Position numbers and translations under genes: made by a program | Notes under the pieces: model-generated | Database searches by the model: none | What the model was told of the DNA's origin: nothing | The model's input: the letters and a program-made list of their open reading frames with translations, nothing else | Source of the DNA: QHXW01 sp035297145 | Lineage (GTDB): Bacteria > Acidobacteriota > Terriglobia > Bryobacterales > Bryobacteraceae | Assembly: GCA_035297145.1 (NCBI GenBank) | Contig: DATGZN010000026.1 | Coordinates: 62,001 to 126,000 of the forward strand | Direction: 5' to 3' | DNA: 64,000 bases | In this document: one piece after another, positions 15,819-24,931 of the stretch | Numbering within the stretch: the first letter of the stretch is position 1 | Layout of the letters: each line of letters starts with the position of its first letter

Positions 15819-17162
15819 ATGCGCGTGAACCGTCTGCTCATGCTTTGTTTGCTGGCCGCCGCCTGCTGCTGGTGCCAGGACGACGGCCAGCCTGCCAGCG
15901 ATGATGCATCAGTAGCTCAGCCCGCCTCCGGCCGAACCTGGAGCGTCCACTTCCAAGCGACCTCCATCGGCCAGGAACACGGCTGGTTCCCCTCGCTCTA
16001 CGCGGGTGAGAACAGCCTTCCTTCCCATCCCGAGCATCGGGCCTCGATTACTGCGACAGTCTTTCTTAGCCTGCGTTTGAACTCGCACTGGGAGTTTGTG
16101 GTGGATCCGGAAATCGCGGGTGGCCGCGGGTTCGGCAACGTCACGGGCATCGCCGGCTTCACCAACGGCGAGATTCCGCGCGTTGCAAGCGCTACGCCCA
16201 CACTGTATCCCGCGCGGGCCTACGTGCGCTACACGATCCCGCTCGGAGGCGAAGTGCAACGAGTCAGCAACTCAGCGAACCAGGCCCCCGGCACAGACCC
16301 GGTAAGCCGGATTTCTGTTGTGACCGGGAAATTCGCGATCACGGACTTCTTCGACAACAACACTTACAGCCACGATCCGCGAACGCAGTTCATGAACTGG
16401 TCATTGATGTATAACGGCGCCTGGGACTATCCCGCTGATACCCGCGGCTACACTATTGGAACGATCGAGGAGCTGAAAATGCCGTCGTGGTCTTTTCGCG
16501 CGGCGAGCGTGATGGAACCTACTATGGCGAATGGCCCAACCTTCGACACACGCATCGGCCGCAACCGAGGGACTGCCCTAGAATACGAGCATGACCACAC
16601 GATCGCGAAGCGAAGCGGGGCGTTTCGTGTTCTGGCCTTCGAAAATCTGGAAGATGCCGGCACCTACCGCGAAGCGATGGCGGGCCACGGAGAAACGCCG
16701 GACCTGGCCGCCACCCGGCGCAACGGAACCGAGAAATACGGCTTCGGCCTGAACGCGGAGCAGGAGCTTTCCCAAGACGTGGGTATTTTCGGGCGTTATG
16801 GATGGAACGACGGCAAGACAGAGACCTGGGCATTCACCGAGATCGACCGATCGCTCAGTGGTGGAATTTCGATAAAAGGCTCACGCTGGCGGCGGCGCGA
16901 GGACACCGTCGGCTTGGGAGCGGCTCGCAACTATATCTCCGGCGACCATCGCGCATTCCTGGCTGCCGGCGGGTATGGTTTCATCATCGGTGACGGCCGC
17001 CTGAACTACCGCCCTGAACAGATTGTGGAAACGTACTATGCCCTGCACTTGGCGGCCGGATGGACGATGACCGGCGATTTTCAGTGGATCGCAAACCCGG
17101 CATACAACATGGACCGAGGACCGGTATCGGTGGCGTCGATCCGCCTGCATTGGGAGCATTGA
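15819..17162 (+). CDS. OprB-family (carbohydrate-selective type) outer-membrane porin
   Basis: Outer-membrane beta-barrel of 447 residues. A signal peptide (MRVNRLLMLCLLAAACCWCQ) is followed by many alternating hydrophobic/polar strands ending in an aromatic-rich C-terminus (SVASIRLHWEH). Segments such as VVTGKFAITDFFDNNTYSHD and the NWSLMYNGAWDYPADTRGY region are typical of OprB porins, where they line the pore. It follows the Mg transporter genes by 60 bp and is likely co-transcribed. In that setting it could supply a path for Mg2+ or a Mg chelate rather than sugar; this is inference. Confidence 0.83.
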   Translation: MRVNRLLMLCLLAAACCWCQDDGQPASDDASVAQPASGRTWSVHFQATSIGQEHGWFPSLYAGENSLPSHPEHRASITATVFLSLRLNSHWEFVVDPEIAGGRGFGNVTGIAGFTNGEIPRVASATPTLYPARAYVRYTIPLGGEVQRVSNSANQAPGTDPVSRISVVTGKFAITDFFDNNTYSHDPRTQFMNWSLMYNGAWDYPADTRGYTIGTIEELKMPSWSFRAASVMEPTMANGPTFDTRIGRNRGTALEYEHDHTIAKRSGAFRVLAFENLEDAGTYREAMAGHGETPDLAATRRNGTEKYGFGLNAEQELSQDVGIFGRYGWNDGKTETWAFTEIDRSLSGGISIKGSRWRRREDTVGLGAARNYISGDHRAFLAAGGYGFIIGDGRLNYRPEQIVETYYALHLAAGWTMTGDFQWIANPAYNMDRGPVSVASIRLHWEH

Positions 17163-17187
17163 GGCCGCGATCAAGAGGTGACGAAGT

Positions 17188-17433
17188 ATGACGCAAGAGG
17201 ACGAAGTGAAACGCCTCCGCCGGATGGCGGCAGAACTTGTCGAGGACTCGGAGCGGCGCGATCATCCGCTTTCTCTGGAAGAGGACGCCGCGATTCTGAT
17301 GCTGCTGAAAAAGGCGGAAGAACTGGAGCGTCAGATCCACAGCACACGCACAATCAAGAAGGGGTTTCACGGCTTGGGGCAGGAAGCGCTTGCCGCGGCT
17401 GGTGCGATTACGCGGCGAAACTCGCTCAGCTAG
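17188..17433 (+). CDS. Small helical hypothetical protein
   Basis: Protein of 81 residues, mostly charged helix (MTQEDEVKRLRRMAAELVED, then LLKKAEELERQIHSTR), probably a coiled coil, with no membrane segment. It lies 25 bp after the porin stop and is likely the last gene of the unit. Unknown function. Confidence 0.6.
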   Translation: MTQEDEVKRLRRMAAELVEDSERRDHPLSLEEDAAILMLLKKAEELERQIHSTRTIKKGFHGLGQEALAAAGAITRRNSLS

Positions 17434-17528
17434 AGGTAAGCTGCTGGCTTAAGGACGTAGAATGCTTAGCTGTGGAGGTGCCTCATCGCGGCGTCGCCAG
17501 CCGCCTTGGAAATTGGCGCTCCAGATCC

Positions 17529-17606
17529 CAGCGGCTGTGGCTGCTGGTCGCGGAGTTTGGATTGGCTACGCTCGGCTACGCGGCCTGCGCGACGGTGTTT
17601 CTCACG
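17529..17606 (+). pseudogene. Remnant of an MFS transporter gene
   Basis: One frame reads RLWLLVAEFGLATLGYAACA-TVFLT, nearly identical to LWLLIAEFGLATLGYAACA-TVFLT of the MFS protein at 11147-12433. The DNA differs at many third codon positions, so this is not a fresh copy but a piece of a separate related gene whose remainder is lost. Flanking sequence (17434-17528, 17607-17677) shows no further MFS homology by eye. Confidence 0.8.
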
Positions 17607-17677
17607 CCCGGCCGAAATCCGCCGAGCGCGGGTGAAAGCTCCTCGTTTCTCTATGCCGCCCGAGCCTTAGTGCCTAC

Positions 17678-18727
17678 TTATTCTGGGTTTCCCCGTCCCT
17701 CGTTATATGCCTTCAACTTCCGTCCCAGGGTGCGCAGGGAAATCCCGAGAATCCCGGCGGCGCGCTGCTGTTGTCCCGCGGTTTCCGCAAGCACGCGAAG
17801 GATGGCTTCGCGCTCCAGATCTTCGAGCGTAACCGCCTTGGGAGGCGCCGTGCGCACGGGAACCGGCAAGTGCTTCACCTCCATTACGCCCTGTTCCGCC
17901 ATCACCGCCGCCTGAACCACGGCGTTGCGCAGCTCGCGCACGTTCCCCGGCCACGCATAGCGCTCGAGCGCGTCCATGGCCTCGGCCGAGAACCGCAACG
18001 GACGCTGCTCTTGTTGCTCCTGCTGTGCCAGAAAGAATTTCACCAAAGGCGCCACGTCTTCCGGACGCTCGCGCAGCGGCGGCACGCGTACGTGCAATTG
18101 CGCCAGCCTGTGGTAGAGATCGCGCCGGAACGTCCCGGCTGCCGTTGCCTCATCCAAATCTTGATTGCTGGCGGCAATGATGCGCGCATCCACTGAGACC
18201 TTGCGCGTTCCGCCGAGCCGGTAGTAAGGCGCCCCGTCCAGCACACGTAAGAGTTTCACCTGCATGCGCGGCGACAACTCACTGACTTCATCCAGAAACA
18301 CGGACCCCGTGTGAGCCAGCTCGAACATTCCCGGCTTGGGGGTCATGGCGCCGCTGAACGCGCCCCTTTCGTAACCGAACAGCTCGCTTTCGATTAATAA
18401 CTCAGGCAGCGCGGCGCAGTTGAGGTCGATCCAAGGCCGGGTCGCGCGCCGCGAATACTGATGAATGGCGCGGGCGATCAGCTCCTTTCCTGCGCCGGTT
18501 TCCCCAGTAATCAGCACCGCGGCCCTCGAACGGCCGGCACGCTCGACAAACTCCAGCAGCCGCCGCATGACGCCACTTTGAATGACAGCGGGCATTCCCA
18601 GGAACACGTGGACGGCGGGCGCGCCGGCATCCACCCCGGGGGAACCCCTTACCTCGTCGGAATCATCCGGCTCGGAGTGTGTGTCCGGCAGGGACGGCGG
18701 GCGCGGAGGCGCAACGGGATTGCCCAT
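17678..18727 (-). CDS. Sigma-54-dependent transcriptional activator (AAA+, Fis-type HTH)
   Basis: Enhancer-binding protein that remodels sigma-54 RNA polymerase by ATP hydrolysis. The N-terminal ~55 residues are short and unstructured-looking; there is no receiver, GAF or PAS domain. The AAA+ core has Walker A GETGAGKE, the sigma-54 contact loop as GAFSGA (usual form GAFTGA), Walker B VFLDEV and the arginine-finger region FRRDLYHRL. The C-terminus holds a Fis-type helix-turn-helix (QQQRAAGILGISLRTLGRKL). It is divergent from the HD-GYP/GGDEF gene across a 110-bp gap. Target genes are unknown. Confidence 0.92.
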   Translation of the reverse strand: MGNPVAPPRPPSLPDTHSEPDDSDEVRGSPGVDAGAPAVHVFLGMPAVIQSGVMRRLLEFVERAGRSRAAVLITGETGAGKELIARAIHQYSRRATRPWIDLNCAALPELLIESELFGYERGAFSGAMTPKPGMFELAHTGSVFLDEVSELSPRMQVKLLRVLDGAPYYRLGGTRKVSVDARIIAASNQDLDEATAAGTFRRDLYHRLAQLHVRVPPLRERPEDVAPLVKFFLAQQEQQEQRPLRFSAEAMDALERYAWPGNVRELRNAVVQAAVMAEQGVMEVKHLPVPVRTAPPKAVTLEDLEREAILRVLAETAGQQQRAAGILGISLRTLGRKLKAYNEGRGNPE

Positions 18728-18769
18728 GAGCTGTCATTCAAAAAGTTCGTCAGTTACAGGGGAAAACTT

Positions 18770-18814
18770 CAGGCGTTGCGACGCCCTGTGCTATAAGTTT
18801 GGCTGCAAGCAGCC
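18770..18814. other. Two hairpin-forming inverted repeats in the divergent promoter region
   Basis: GGCGT-TGCG-ACGCC (18772-18785) and GGCTGC-AA-GCAGCC (18801-18814) lie between the sigma-54 activator and the HD-GYP/GGDEF gene, in the latter's 5' region. They could be operator or leader structures; no known riboswitch core was seen. Confidence 0.35.
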
Positions 18815-18837
18815 GATAAAACCTATGGACCCGATTC

Positions 18838-21231
18838 GTGTCTCGCCGAGCCAAAGCCTACATCATTCTCACCGCCACGCTCGGCGTGATCGTTCTGCAA
18901 CACTCCCCAGGCGCCATCCGTCCCTCGGGCGCCACGCGGTTTCTTTGCTATCTCGTGGGAGCCGCCATCACCTCGCAACTGAAGGTGCGGTTGCCCGGGA
19001 TTCGGGGAACCCTGTCGGTGAACTTCTTCTTCCTCATGATGGGTATCCTCGATCTGGATATCCGGCAGGTTCTCATGCTGGCATGCGCCGGCACCCTGGG
19101 GCAGATGTTGTGGCATGCGCGCCCGTGGCCGAGGCCGGTGCAAATGGTTTTCAACTTGGCCAGCATCACGGTCGCGTCCTACTGCGCTTTCAATACCTAT
19201 CACTGGCATGTACTCCAGGCGCTCGACGGCTCTCCCCCCGTTCCGCTCGTGGCTTCCACCCTCTTGTTCTTTCTGCTCAACACGTTGGCCGTTTCCGGAG
19301 TGCTCGCGCTCACCGAAGGCAAGGGGCTGTGGAGCATCTGGCGGGAAAATTTCGTGTGGACGGCTGCGCAGTACATGGCGCTCGCCGCTCTAGCGGGCCT
19401 GGTGCACGCGGTGGATGAGCGGACCGGTTGGGAGATTGCGCTACTGCTGTTTCCCATCATTTATCTTGTGTATCGTTCTTATGACCTGTATCTCGGCCGG
19501 CTGGACGAGGCAAAAAACCATGTCGCCGAAATGGCCGCCCTGCACCTGCGGACCATCGAAGCTCTGGCCCTGGCCATCGACGCCAAGGACGACAACACCC
19601 ACGATCACTTGCGGCGCGTGAAGGTCTACGCAACTGAAATCGGCAGGGAAATGCACCTCAGTTCTTCCGATTTGCAAGCTCTCGAGGCGGCGGCGTTGCT
19701 CCACGATATCGGCAAGCTGGCGGTGCCCGAATACATCATCTCGAAACCCGGCAAACTCACTCCGGAAGAATTCGAGAAGATGAAAATCCATCCCGTGGTG
19801 GGCGCCGAGATTCTGGAGCGCGTGCAATTTCCCTATCCGGTGGTACCCTTCGTGCGCGCGCACCATGAGAAGTGGAACGGATCGGGCTACCCCGACGGCC
19901 TGAAAGGCGAGGAGATTCCCCTGGGAGCCAGGATTCTCGCGGTTGTGGATTGCCTGGACGCGCTAGCTTCCGACCGGCAGTACCGGCGGGCTTTTCCGCT
20001 GCCTGTGGCGCTCGAAAAGGTCTTGGCCGAGTCCGGCACGAGTTTCGACCCGCGCGTGGTTGAGGTTCTGGCGCGCCGTTCCGGCGAGTTTGAGAGTTTG
20101 GTCAAAGCCGCGACTGTTGTTCAGCGCAAGCTTTCCACCGATGCCCGCATCGCGCGGGGTGCTCCCGGCGCGGGATTCGAGACACTCGGGCAGCCCGTGC
20201 GCGTGGAAAGCACGATGGATTTTCTGGCCTCCATTGCGGCCGCGCGCCAGGAGTTTCACATGCTCGCGGATGTGCTCAACGAGCTGGGCAGTTCGCTCAG
20301 CGTGGAAGAAACCCTATCGCTACTGGCCGCGCGCCTCAAGCATATGATCACGTTCGACACCGTAGCCATCTATGTGCGCGACGGGGATCGCCTAAAGGCG
20401 CAGTTCGTCACGGGCGAAGAGTACCGGCTGTTCTCGGCTCTGGAGATTCCGCTGGGCCAGGGCCTTTCGGGCTGGGTGGCCGAGAATCGCCGGCCCATCA
20501 TCAACGGCAGCCCATCCGTCGAGCCCAGCTACTTGAACGATCCCGCAAAGTGCAGCCGTCTGCGCTCCGCTTTGGCGGTGCCGCTCGAGGGCGTGGCTGG
20601 AGTGGTCGGCGTCCTGACGCTCTACCACGCCGAGGCCGACGCTTTCACACGCGACCACTTGCGCATCCTGCAAGCCATCAGCTCGAAAGCCGGGCTGGCG
20701 ATCGAGAACGCCATGAAATACCGGCAGGTGGAGGATTCGTCCGTCACCGATGAGCTGACCAGCCTTCCCAATGCCCGCTCGTTGTTCATCCAGCTCGACA
20801 GCGAACTGGCCCGCTCGCGCCGCACGGGCGCTCCGCTGGTGGTGCTGGTGCTGGATCTCGATGGCTTCAAGAGCGTCAACGACCGCTTCGGCCACATGGC
20901 CGGCAACAAAGTGCTGCAGATGATCGCCGAGGGCCTTCGCAACACCTGTCGCGAGTACGATTGCGTGGCACGTATGGGTGGCGACGAGTTCGTGGTCATC
21001 GTGGCGGGAGCGGCGCGCGAGGCAACCGCAGCTAAATCGCGGCAGTTCCAACAGGTGACACGCGAGGTGGGCCTGGCGCTCTATCAGCAGGACTTTCTGT
21101 CGGTCAGTATCGGCGAAGCTTGTTTTCCGGAAGATGGCGCGGACGCCGAACAATTGCTGGCCGTTGCGGACAAACGCATGTACGAGGCCAAGCAGCGGTG
21201 CCGCGCGAACCCGATCGCCCAGTTGGTGTAG
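18838..21231 (+). CDS. Membrane HD-GYP / GAF / GGDEF cyclic-di-GMP enzyme
   Basis: Protein of 797 residues with both degradative and synthetic c-di-GMP domains. Residues ~1-220 form six or so membrane helices. An HD-GYP phosphodiesterase follows with LLHDIGKLAVPEYII and HHEKWNGSGYPDGLKGEEIP. Then comes a GAF domain (~480-625) and a C-terminal GGDEF domain with intact catalytic RMGGDEFVV. An inhibitory-site RxxD (REYD) lies five residues before GGDEF. All key residues appear present in both domains, so the protein may be truly bifunctional, with the GAF or membrane part choosing the direction. The start is GTG at 18838; an ATG at 18825 is in another frame. Confidence 0.93.
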   Translation: MSRRAKAYIILTATLGVIVLQHSPGAIRPSGATRFLCYLVGAAITSQLKVRLPGIRGTLSVNFFFLMMGILDLDIRQVLMLACAGTLGQMLWHARPWPRPVQMVFNLASITVASYCAFNTYHWHVLQALDGSPPVPLVASTLLFFLLNTLAVSGVLALTEGKGLWSIWRENFVWTAAQYMALAALAGLVHAVDERTGWEIALLLFPIIYLVYRSYDLYLGRLDEAKNHVAEMAALHLRTIEALALAIDAKDDNTHDHLRRVKVYATEIGREMHLSSSDLQALEAAALLHDIGKLAVPEYIISKPGKLTPEEFEKMKIHPVVGAEILERVQFPYPVVPFVRAHHEKWNGSGYPDGLKGEEIPLGARILAVVDCLDALASDRQYRRAFPLPVALEKVLAESGTSFDPRVVEVLARRSGEFESLVKAATVVQRKLSTDARIARGAPGAGFETLGQPVRVESTMDFLASIAAARQEFHMLADVLNELGSSLSVEETLSLLAARLKHMITFDTVAIYVRDGDRLKAQFVTGEEYRLFSALEIPLGQGLSGWVAENRRPIINGSPSVEPSYLNDPAKCSRLRSALAVPLEGVAGVVGVLTLYHAEADAFTRDHLRILQAISSKAGLAIENAMKYRQVEDSSVTDELTSLPNARSLFIQLDSELARSRRTGAPLVVLVLDLDGFKSVNDRFGHMAGNKVLQMIAEGLRNTCREYDCVARMGGDEFVVIVAGAAREATAAKSRQFQQVTREVGLALYQQDFLSVSIGEACFPEDGADAEQLLAVADKRMYEAKQRCRANPIAQLV

Positions 21232-21232
21232 C

Positions 21233-22351
21233 CTACTGTTCGGGTTCGGTCTTCTCTACGAAGCGCTCCACGTGGATGCGGTAGATAGCCGGCTTACCTT
21301 CCCTATCGCTATTAAAGTAGACCAATTGGCTGTCCGGGGAAAAGATTGGTGCGGCCGTGGCAGGATCGCTCGCCCGGTGCTCGCACAGCGTCAGTTCGCG
21401 TCCCGTGGTTCGCAAAAGCAACAGAATGTGGGGTGACGCCTTGTTTCGGCTGGCGCCCACGAACACCGAGGTGTCCCGATTCGCATCAAACTGCACGAAC
21501 TGGCTGGTCTTGGCGACCAATTGGTCCTGGTTGGCATCGGGCGTGTGTTCGCGGATGGTGTTGAGCTGCGTCTTCTCTTCGGGAAAATGCAGATAGAGGA
21601 TAGTCCGGCCGTCGGGCGCCCACCGCGCGGGCCCCACCGGGCCAGGAGAGATTTTGAGTTTGCGATTCTGCTGGCCATCGAAGTTGACCAGCCACAGCGC
21701 GCTCGATTCCTGCCTGTACAGCACCTGCGTCCGCCGGGGCCTGGTGACGGGATTGCTAATGGGCCAGGGGGTCTCGGCGATGGTGGCGGCGGCGCCCTTG
21801 GCTATTGACACCAGTTGCAAGCGCGAATTGTCTTTCCGGCACTCGGCGAAGACGGCGTAAAGTCCGTCCTCGGTGACGGAGACGCCGGGGCAGCGCTGCC
21901 AGACTTCAGGCACCCGGTAGATTTCACGCTCGCGGAAGCGCGAGAAATCCGACCGCTTGAGAGAAGGCCCATCGAAATAGCAAAAGCTATGCTCGTCGGC
22001 GAGCAGGGTGAGGGTGGCGCCATCGAGCGCCGCGGCATCGGTCACTTGCTGCCACTCGCCGGATTTCAGATTCAGACGGAACGCCTGCGGCGAGCCGGTG
22101 CGGTCGCTCCAGCAGAGCAGGAAGTGTCCTTTGTGCGAGATGGCGCGCTCGTAATAGGCGGGCAGGTACGTCGAATAGGATGGGCTGGTCAGCCGGACGA
22201 CATCCAGCTCCGTGGCGGGGTCGGGGAAACGCTCGAAATCGGAACCGAAGAGCACGCCCTTGCCGCGCTCGGAAGCGAAACCGGATGCGGCAAAGAGCGC
22301 CAGCACGGAACGGCGCGTCCAGCGGCGCGGCTGCGCCGCGAAAGGGCCCAT
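21233..22351 (-). CDS. Exported beta-propeller protein, oligogalacturonide lyase/TolB-like
   Basis: Protein of 372 residues with a twin-arginine-like export signal (RRWTRRSVLALFAASGFA). The body consists of repeated propeller blades: FLLCWSDRTGSPQAFRLNLK, LYAVFAECRKDNSRLQLVSI, and a last blade with IFSPDSQLVYFNSDREGKPA. The layout resembles oligogalacturonide lyase and TolB-like WD40 proteins, and pectin-derived uronides would match the uronate cluster that follows; the catalytic residues of the lyase cannot be verified by eye. The frame is open to 22429 but ATG at 22351 begins the signal peptide. It converges tail to tail with the HD-GYP gene. Confidence 0.7.
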   Translation of the reverse strand: MGPFAAQPRRWTRRSVLALFAASGFASERGKGVLFGSDFERFPDPATELDVVRLTSPSYSTYLPAYYERAISHKGHFLLCWSDRTGSPQAFRLNLKSGEWQQVTDAAALDGATLTLLADEHSFCYFDGPSLKRSDFSRFREREIYRVPEVWQRCPGVSVTEDGLYAVFAECRKDNSRLQLVSIAKGAAATIAETPWPISNPVTRPRRTQVLYRQESSALWLVNFDGQQNRKLKISPGPVGPARWAPDGRTILYLHFPEEKTQLNTIREHTPDANQDQLVAKTSQFVQFDANRDTSVFVGASRNKASPHILLLLRTTGRELTLCEHRASDPATAAPIFSPDSQLVYFNSDREGKPAIYRIHVERFVEKTEPEQ

Positions 22352-22567
22352 GAACTGATGGTAACAAGTTGTGTGGAATCGACGGATGGCGGAGGGTGTT
22401 AATTCGCGAACGTTGAGCGCCGTAAGCACTAAAGAAAAGATCGTCTGTGCATAGTGGCCTGGGAATCATATGCCGGGGAGCCGCCGGTTTAGGACGAGCA
22501 CATGATACACTCCGAAACCTGTGGCGCTCGCGACCACCTTTGGCCGACGCGTACAGAGGTTAGTCAA

Positions 22568-23866
22568 ATGAACATCAATCCCAATATCGCAAGTTCCCCC
22601 TTGGGCACAACTGGCGCCGCTGTGATCCCGGCGCCTGCCGATGACAGCGGGCGGCGGTGGACAATCATCGGTTTGCTGAGCCTGGGAATGATCATCGCCT
22701 ACGTCTCGCGATCCAACCTCTCCGTTGCGCTGGTGATACCCGATGTTCTTAAATCGTTTCACCTATCCGACACCGACCGCGGTGCTCTCAACTCAGCCTT
22801 CTTCTGGGCATACGCGGCACTACAGGTACCCGCCGGATGGGTCGTAGACCGCTACGGGGTGAAGTGGCCATACGCGTTGTGCTTCCTGTTCTGGTGCCTG
22901 GCTTCGGCCGGGACCGCGCTGGTAAGCTCCGTGGCGCAGTTGATTACTTTGCGGATACTTGTGGGTGTTGGGGAATCGGTCGTGGCGCCGGCGAGCTATC
23001 GATGGATTCGTCTGAACTTCGTTGAACGCGAGCGCGGGCTGGCCGTGGGCTTATACATGACGGGCACGAAGATCGGCCCGGCTATCGGGACCCCCTTGGC
23101 TGCGTGGCTAATCATGCGTTACGACTGGCGAACCATGTTCGTGCTGGTCGGCACCGGCGGTCTCATATGGCTCATCCCCTGGATTCTGCTGGTGAAAGAG
23201 CGGGTCGGCCAGCCGCTGGAGTTCGACAAGCCTACTGCCGCAAAGACCGTTGGGTTTGGCTTGATCCTGGCCAGTCCTGTGACATGGGGAACGGTAATCG
23301 CGACGTTCTGCTACATGTACTTTGTGTACTTCTGTATGACATGGCTGCCTGCTTATTTCACGGAAAAACGCCATTTGTCGCTCTCCCAGATGGGCCTGTA
23401 TACGTTCTTCAGTTTCGGCGGAATGGCGGTGGTGGCTGCGTTGGCAGGGTGGGCGGCCGACCTATTGATTGACCGAGGAGGCAATCCGGTCATGGTGAGG
23501 AAATGGTTTACCATCGCGGGCTTTGGCATCGCCTGCACGGAACTGATTGGCGCCCACGCTGCCTCGGTCCCTGTGGCGTTGACGTTCTCTATAGTCTCGC
23601 TATCCGGCCTGGGTCTGGCGACCGCCAACTACTGGGCGCTGACGCAAACTTTAATCCCAGTTTCTGCCATCGGCCGAGTATCCGGAATCCAGAACTGTGC
23701 GGGAAGCGTTGCCGGCATCGCGGCGCCAATTTTCACCGGATGGCTCAAGCAGCAAACAGGCAGCTATGAGGCGCCGATGCTGGCATGCTGTGTTTTTCTC
23801 CTCGTCGGTGTTTTCTCGTATCTGTTCATGGTGAAGGAACAGTACGCGCCTGGGGCCAGAAACTAA
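22568..23866 (+). CDS. MFS transporter, ACS family (glucarate/galactonate/hexuronate type)
   Basis: Twelve-helix carrier. The first helix contains IIAYVSRSNLSVALVIPDVL, followed by GWVVDRYGVKWPYAL and RILVGVGESVVAPASYRWIR, all typical of the GudP/ExuT group of organic-anion symporters. The frame is open from 22502, but ATG at 22568 (MNINPNIASS) is a better start. It opens the gene cluster with the aldolase, GntR regulator, TonB receptor and mannonate dehydratase-like gene, which suggests hexuronate or aldonate as substrate. Its 3' end overlaps the convergent aldolase gene by 4 bases. Confidence 0.87.
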   Translation: MNINPNIASSPLGTTGAAVIPAPADDSGRRWTIIGLLSLGMIIAYVSRSNLSVALVIPDVLKSFHLSDTDRGALNSAFFWAYAALQVPAGWVVDRYGVKWPYALCFLFWCLASAGTALVSSVAQLITLRILVGVGESVVAPASYRWIRLNFVERERGLAVGLYMTGTKIGPAIGTPLAAWLIMRYDWRTMFVLVGTGGLIWLIPWILLVKERVGQPLEFDKPTAAKTVGFGLILASPVTWGTVIATFCYMYFVYFCMTWLPAYFTEKRHLSLSQMGLYTFFSFGGMAVVAALAGWAADLLIDRGGNPVMVRKWFTIAGFGIACTELIGAHAASVPVALTFSIVSLSGLGLATANYWALTQTLIPVSAIGRVSGIQNCAGSVAGIAAPIFTGWLKQQTGSYEAPMLACCVFLLVGVFSYLFMVKEQYAPGARN

Positions 23867-24690
23867 AGCTGCGGCCTATTGGTGTGCAAAGCCTCCCTGG
23901 CTTCGTCCTGATTCGTGCGGAAGCGGGCCGCAAGACGCTCAGCTCCTCGAGCGAGAATACCAACATCGCTGCCGACTGCGATGAAATTGAATCCTAGACC
24001 GAAGAGACGATCCACGTCGTCGACATCTGTTGCCAGCGTGCCTGCTGACTTGCCGGTAGCGCGGATGCGCTCCGCGGTTTCTTTGATCGCCATTTGCACC
24101 TCTGGGTGCATGGGATTGCCGAGATGACCGAAGTCCGCGGCCAGATCGCTCGGGCCCACAAAAATTCCATTCACGCCATCGACTGCGGCAACTGCCTCAA
24201 CCGCTCTGAGTGCGGCGCGGCTCTCCAGTTGAATTAGGACGCAAATGTCAAGATGTGCGTTCCGATGATAGTTGCGGATGCGGCCGTAGTCGTTGGCACG
24301 GGGCGCAACGGAGACTCCGCGAATGCCAAGTGGAGGATAGCGAGTCGCGGCGACTGCCACCCGCGCTTCCTCCGCGCTTTGGATGAACGGGATGATCAAA
24401 GAACGGGAACCAATGTCGAGAACGCGCTTGATCACAACAGAATCGTTCCACGGGATCCGGAAAACGGGTTCAGCCGTGCCCCCACGCATGGCTTGAAGTT
24501 GTGCCAGCAAGGATGCGATATCGTTCGGGGCGTGTTCGCCATCGACCACAATCCAGTCAAAGCCGGCGCCGGCGATAATCTCGGCCGCTATGTTACTGCA
24601 GAGACCGCTCCACAGCCCAACCTGTCTTTCAGAGTCTAATAACGCCTGCTTAAAGCAGTTGCGGGCGGAGGTGCCTGGCCGATCGGGCAT
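23863..24690 (-). CDS. HpcH/HpaI-family 2-oxo acid aldolase
   Basis: Class II, metal-dependent aldolase that cleaves 2-keto-3-deoxy sugar acids or similar compounds to pyruvate plus an aldehyde. Family residues are visible: His in VVDGEHAPND, Arg in VFRIPWND, metal-binding Glu in CVLIQLESR and Asp in GIFVGPSDLA. At 275 residues it is near the usual ~260. Placed next to an organic-anion carrier and a mannonate dehydratase-like gene, it probably cleaves 2-keto-3-deoxy-gluconate or -glucarate; the exact substrate is inferred. Confidence 0.9.
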   Translation of the reverse strand: MPDRPGTSARNCFKQALLDSERQVGLWSGLCSNIAAEIIAGAGFDWIVVDGEHAPNDIASLLAQLQAMRGGTAEPVFRIPWNDSVVIKRVLDIGSRSLIIPFIQSAEEARVAVAATRYPPLGIRGVSVAPRANDYGRIRNYHRNAHLDICVLIQLESRAALRAVEAVAAVDGVNGIFVGPSDLAADFGHLGNPMHPEVQMAIKETAERIRATGKSAGTLATDVDDVDRLFGLGFNFIAVGSDVGILARGAERLAARFRTNQDEAREALHTNRPQL

Positions 24691-24846
24691 CAGTTAATCT
24701 CCTGTCCCGCGTGACAACGAAGAGATGCGTAGCGATGGCGTGCGGAATGTATCCAGCCTTCGTGCATCGGCACTGCTCTTCACCCGGAGGCGCGAAGGCT
24801 GGTGGAGAAATCTGGGTGCTACTGGCTGAGGCAGTCGAAATACCTC

Positions 24847-24875
24847 TTGACATAGGATATCATATGTCGCACAAT
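24847..24875 (+). promoter_or_regulatory. Candidate sigma-70 promoter upstream of gntR
   Basis: TTGACA at 24847-24852, 17-bp spacer, then CACAAT at 24870-24875. The spacer holds GATATCATATGTC, which shares the CATATG core with the operator-like site at 24932-24957. Confidence 0.5.
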
Positions 24876-24931
24876 TCTTATCCCAAGGAATATAGATCAT
24901 AAATATGGGGGTAAATACGGGAGACGAACCC

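Noticed and set aside
17178..17915. Plus-strand frame of 245 codons joining the small gene region and the MFS remnant
   Set aside because: Only a chance joining: the real small gene uses another frame and only the short MFS remnant has homology.
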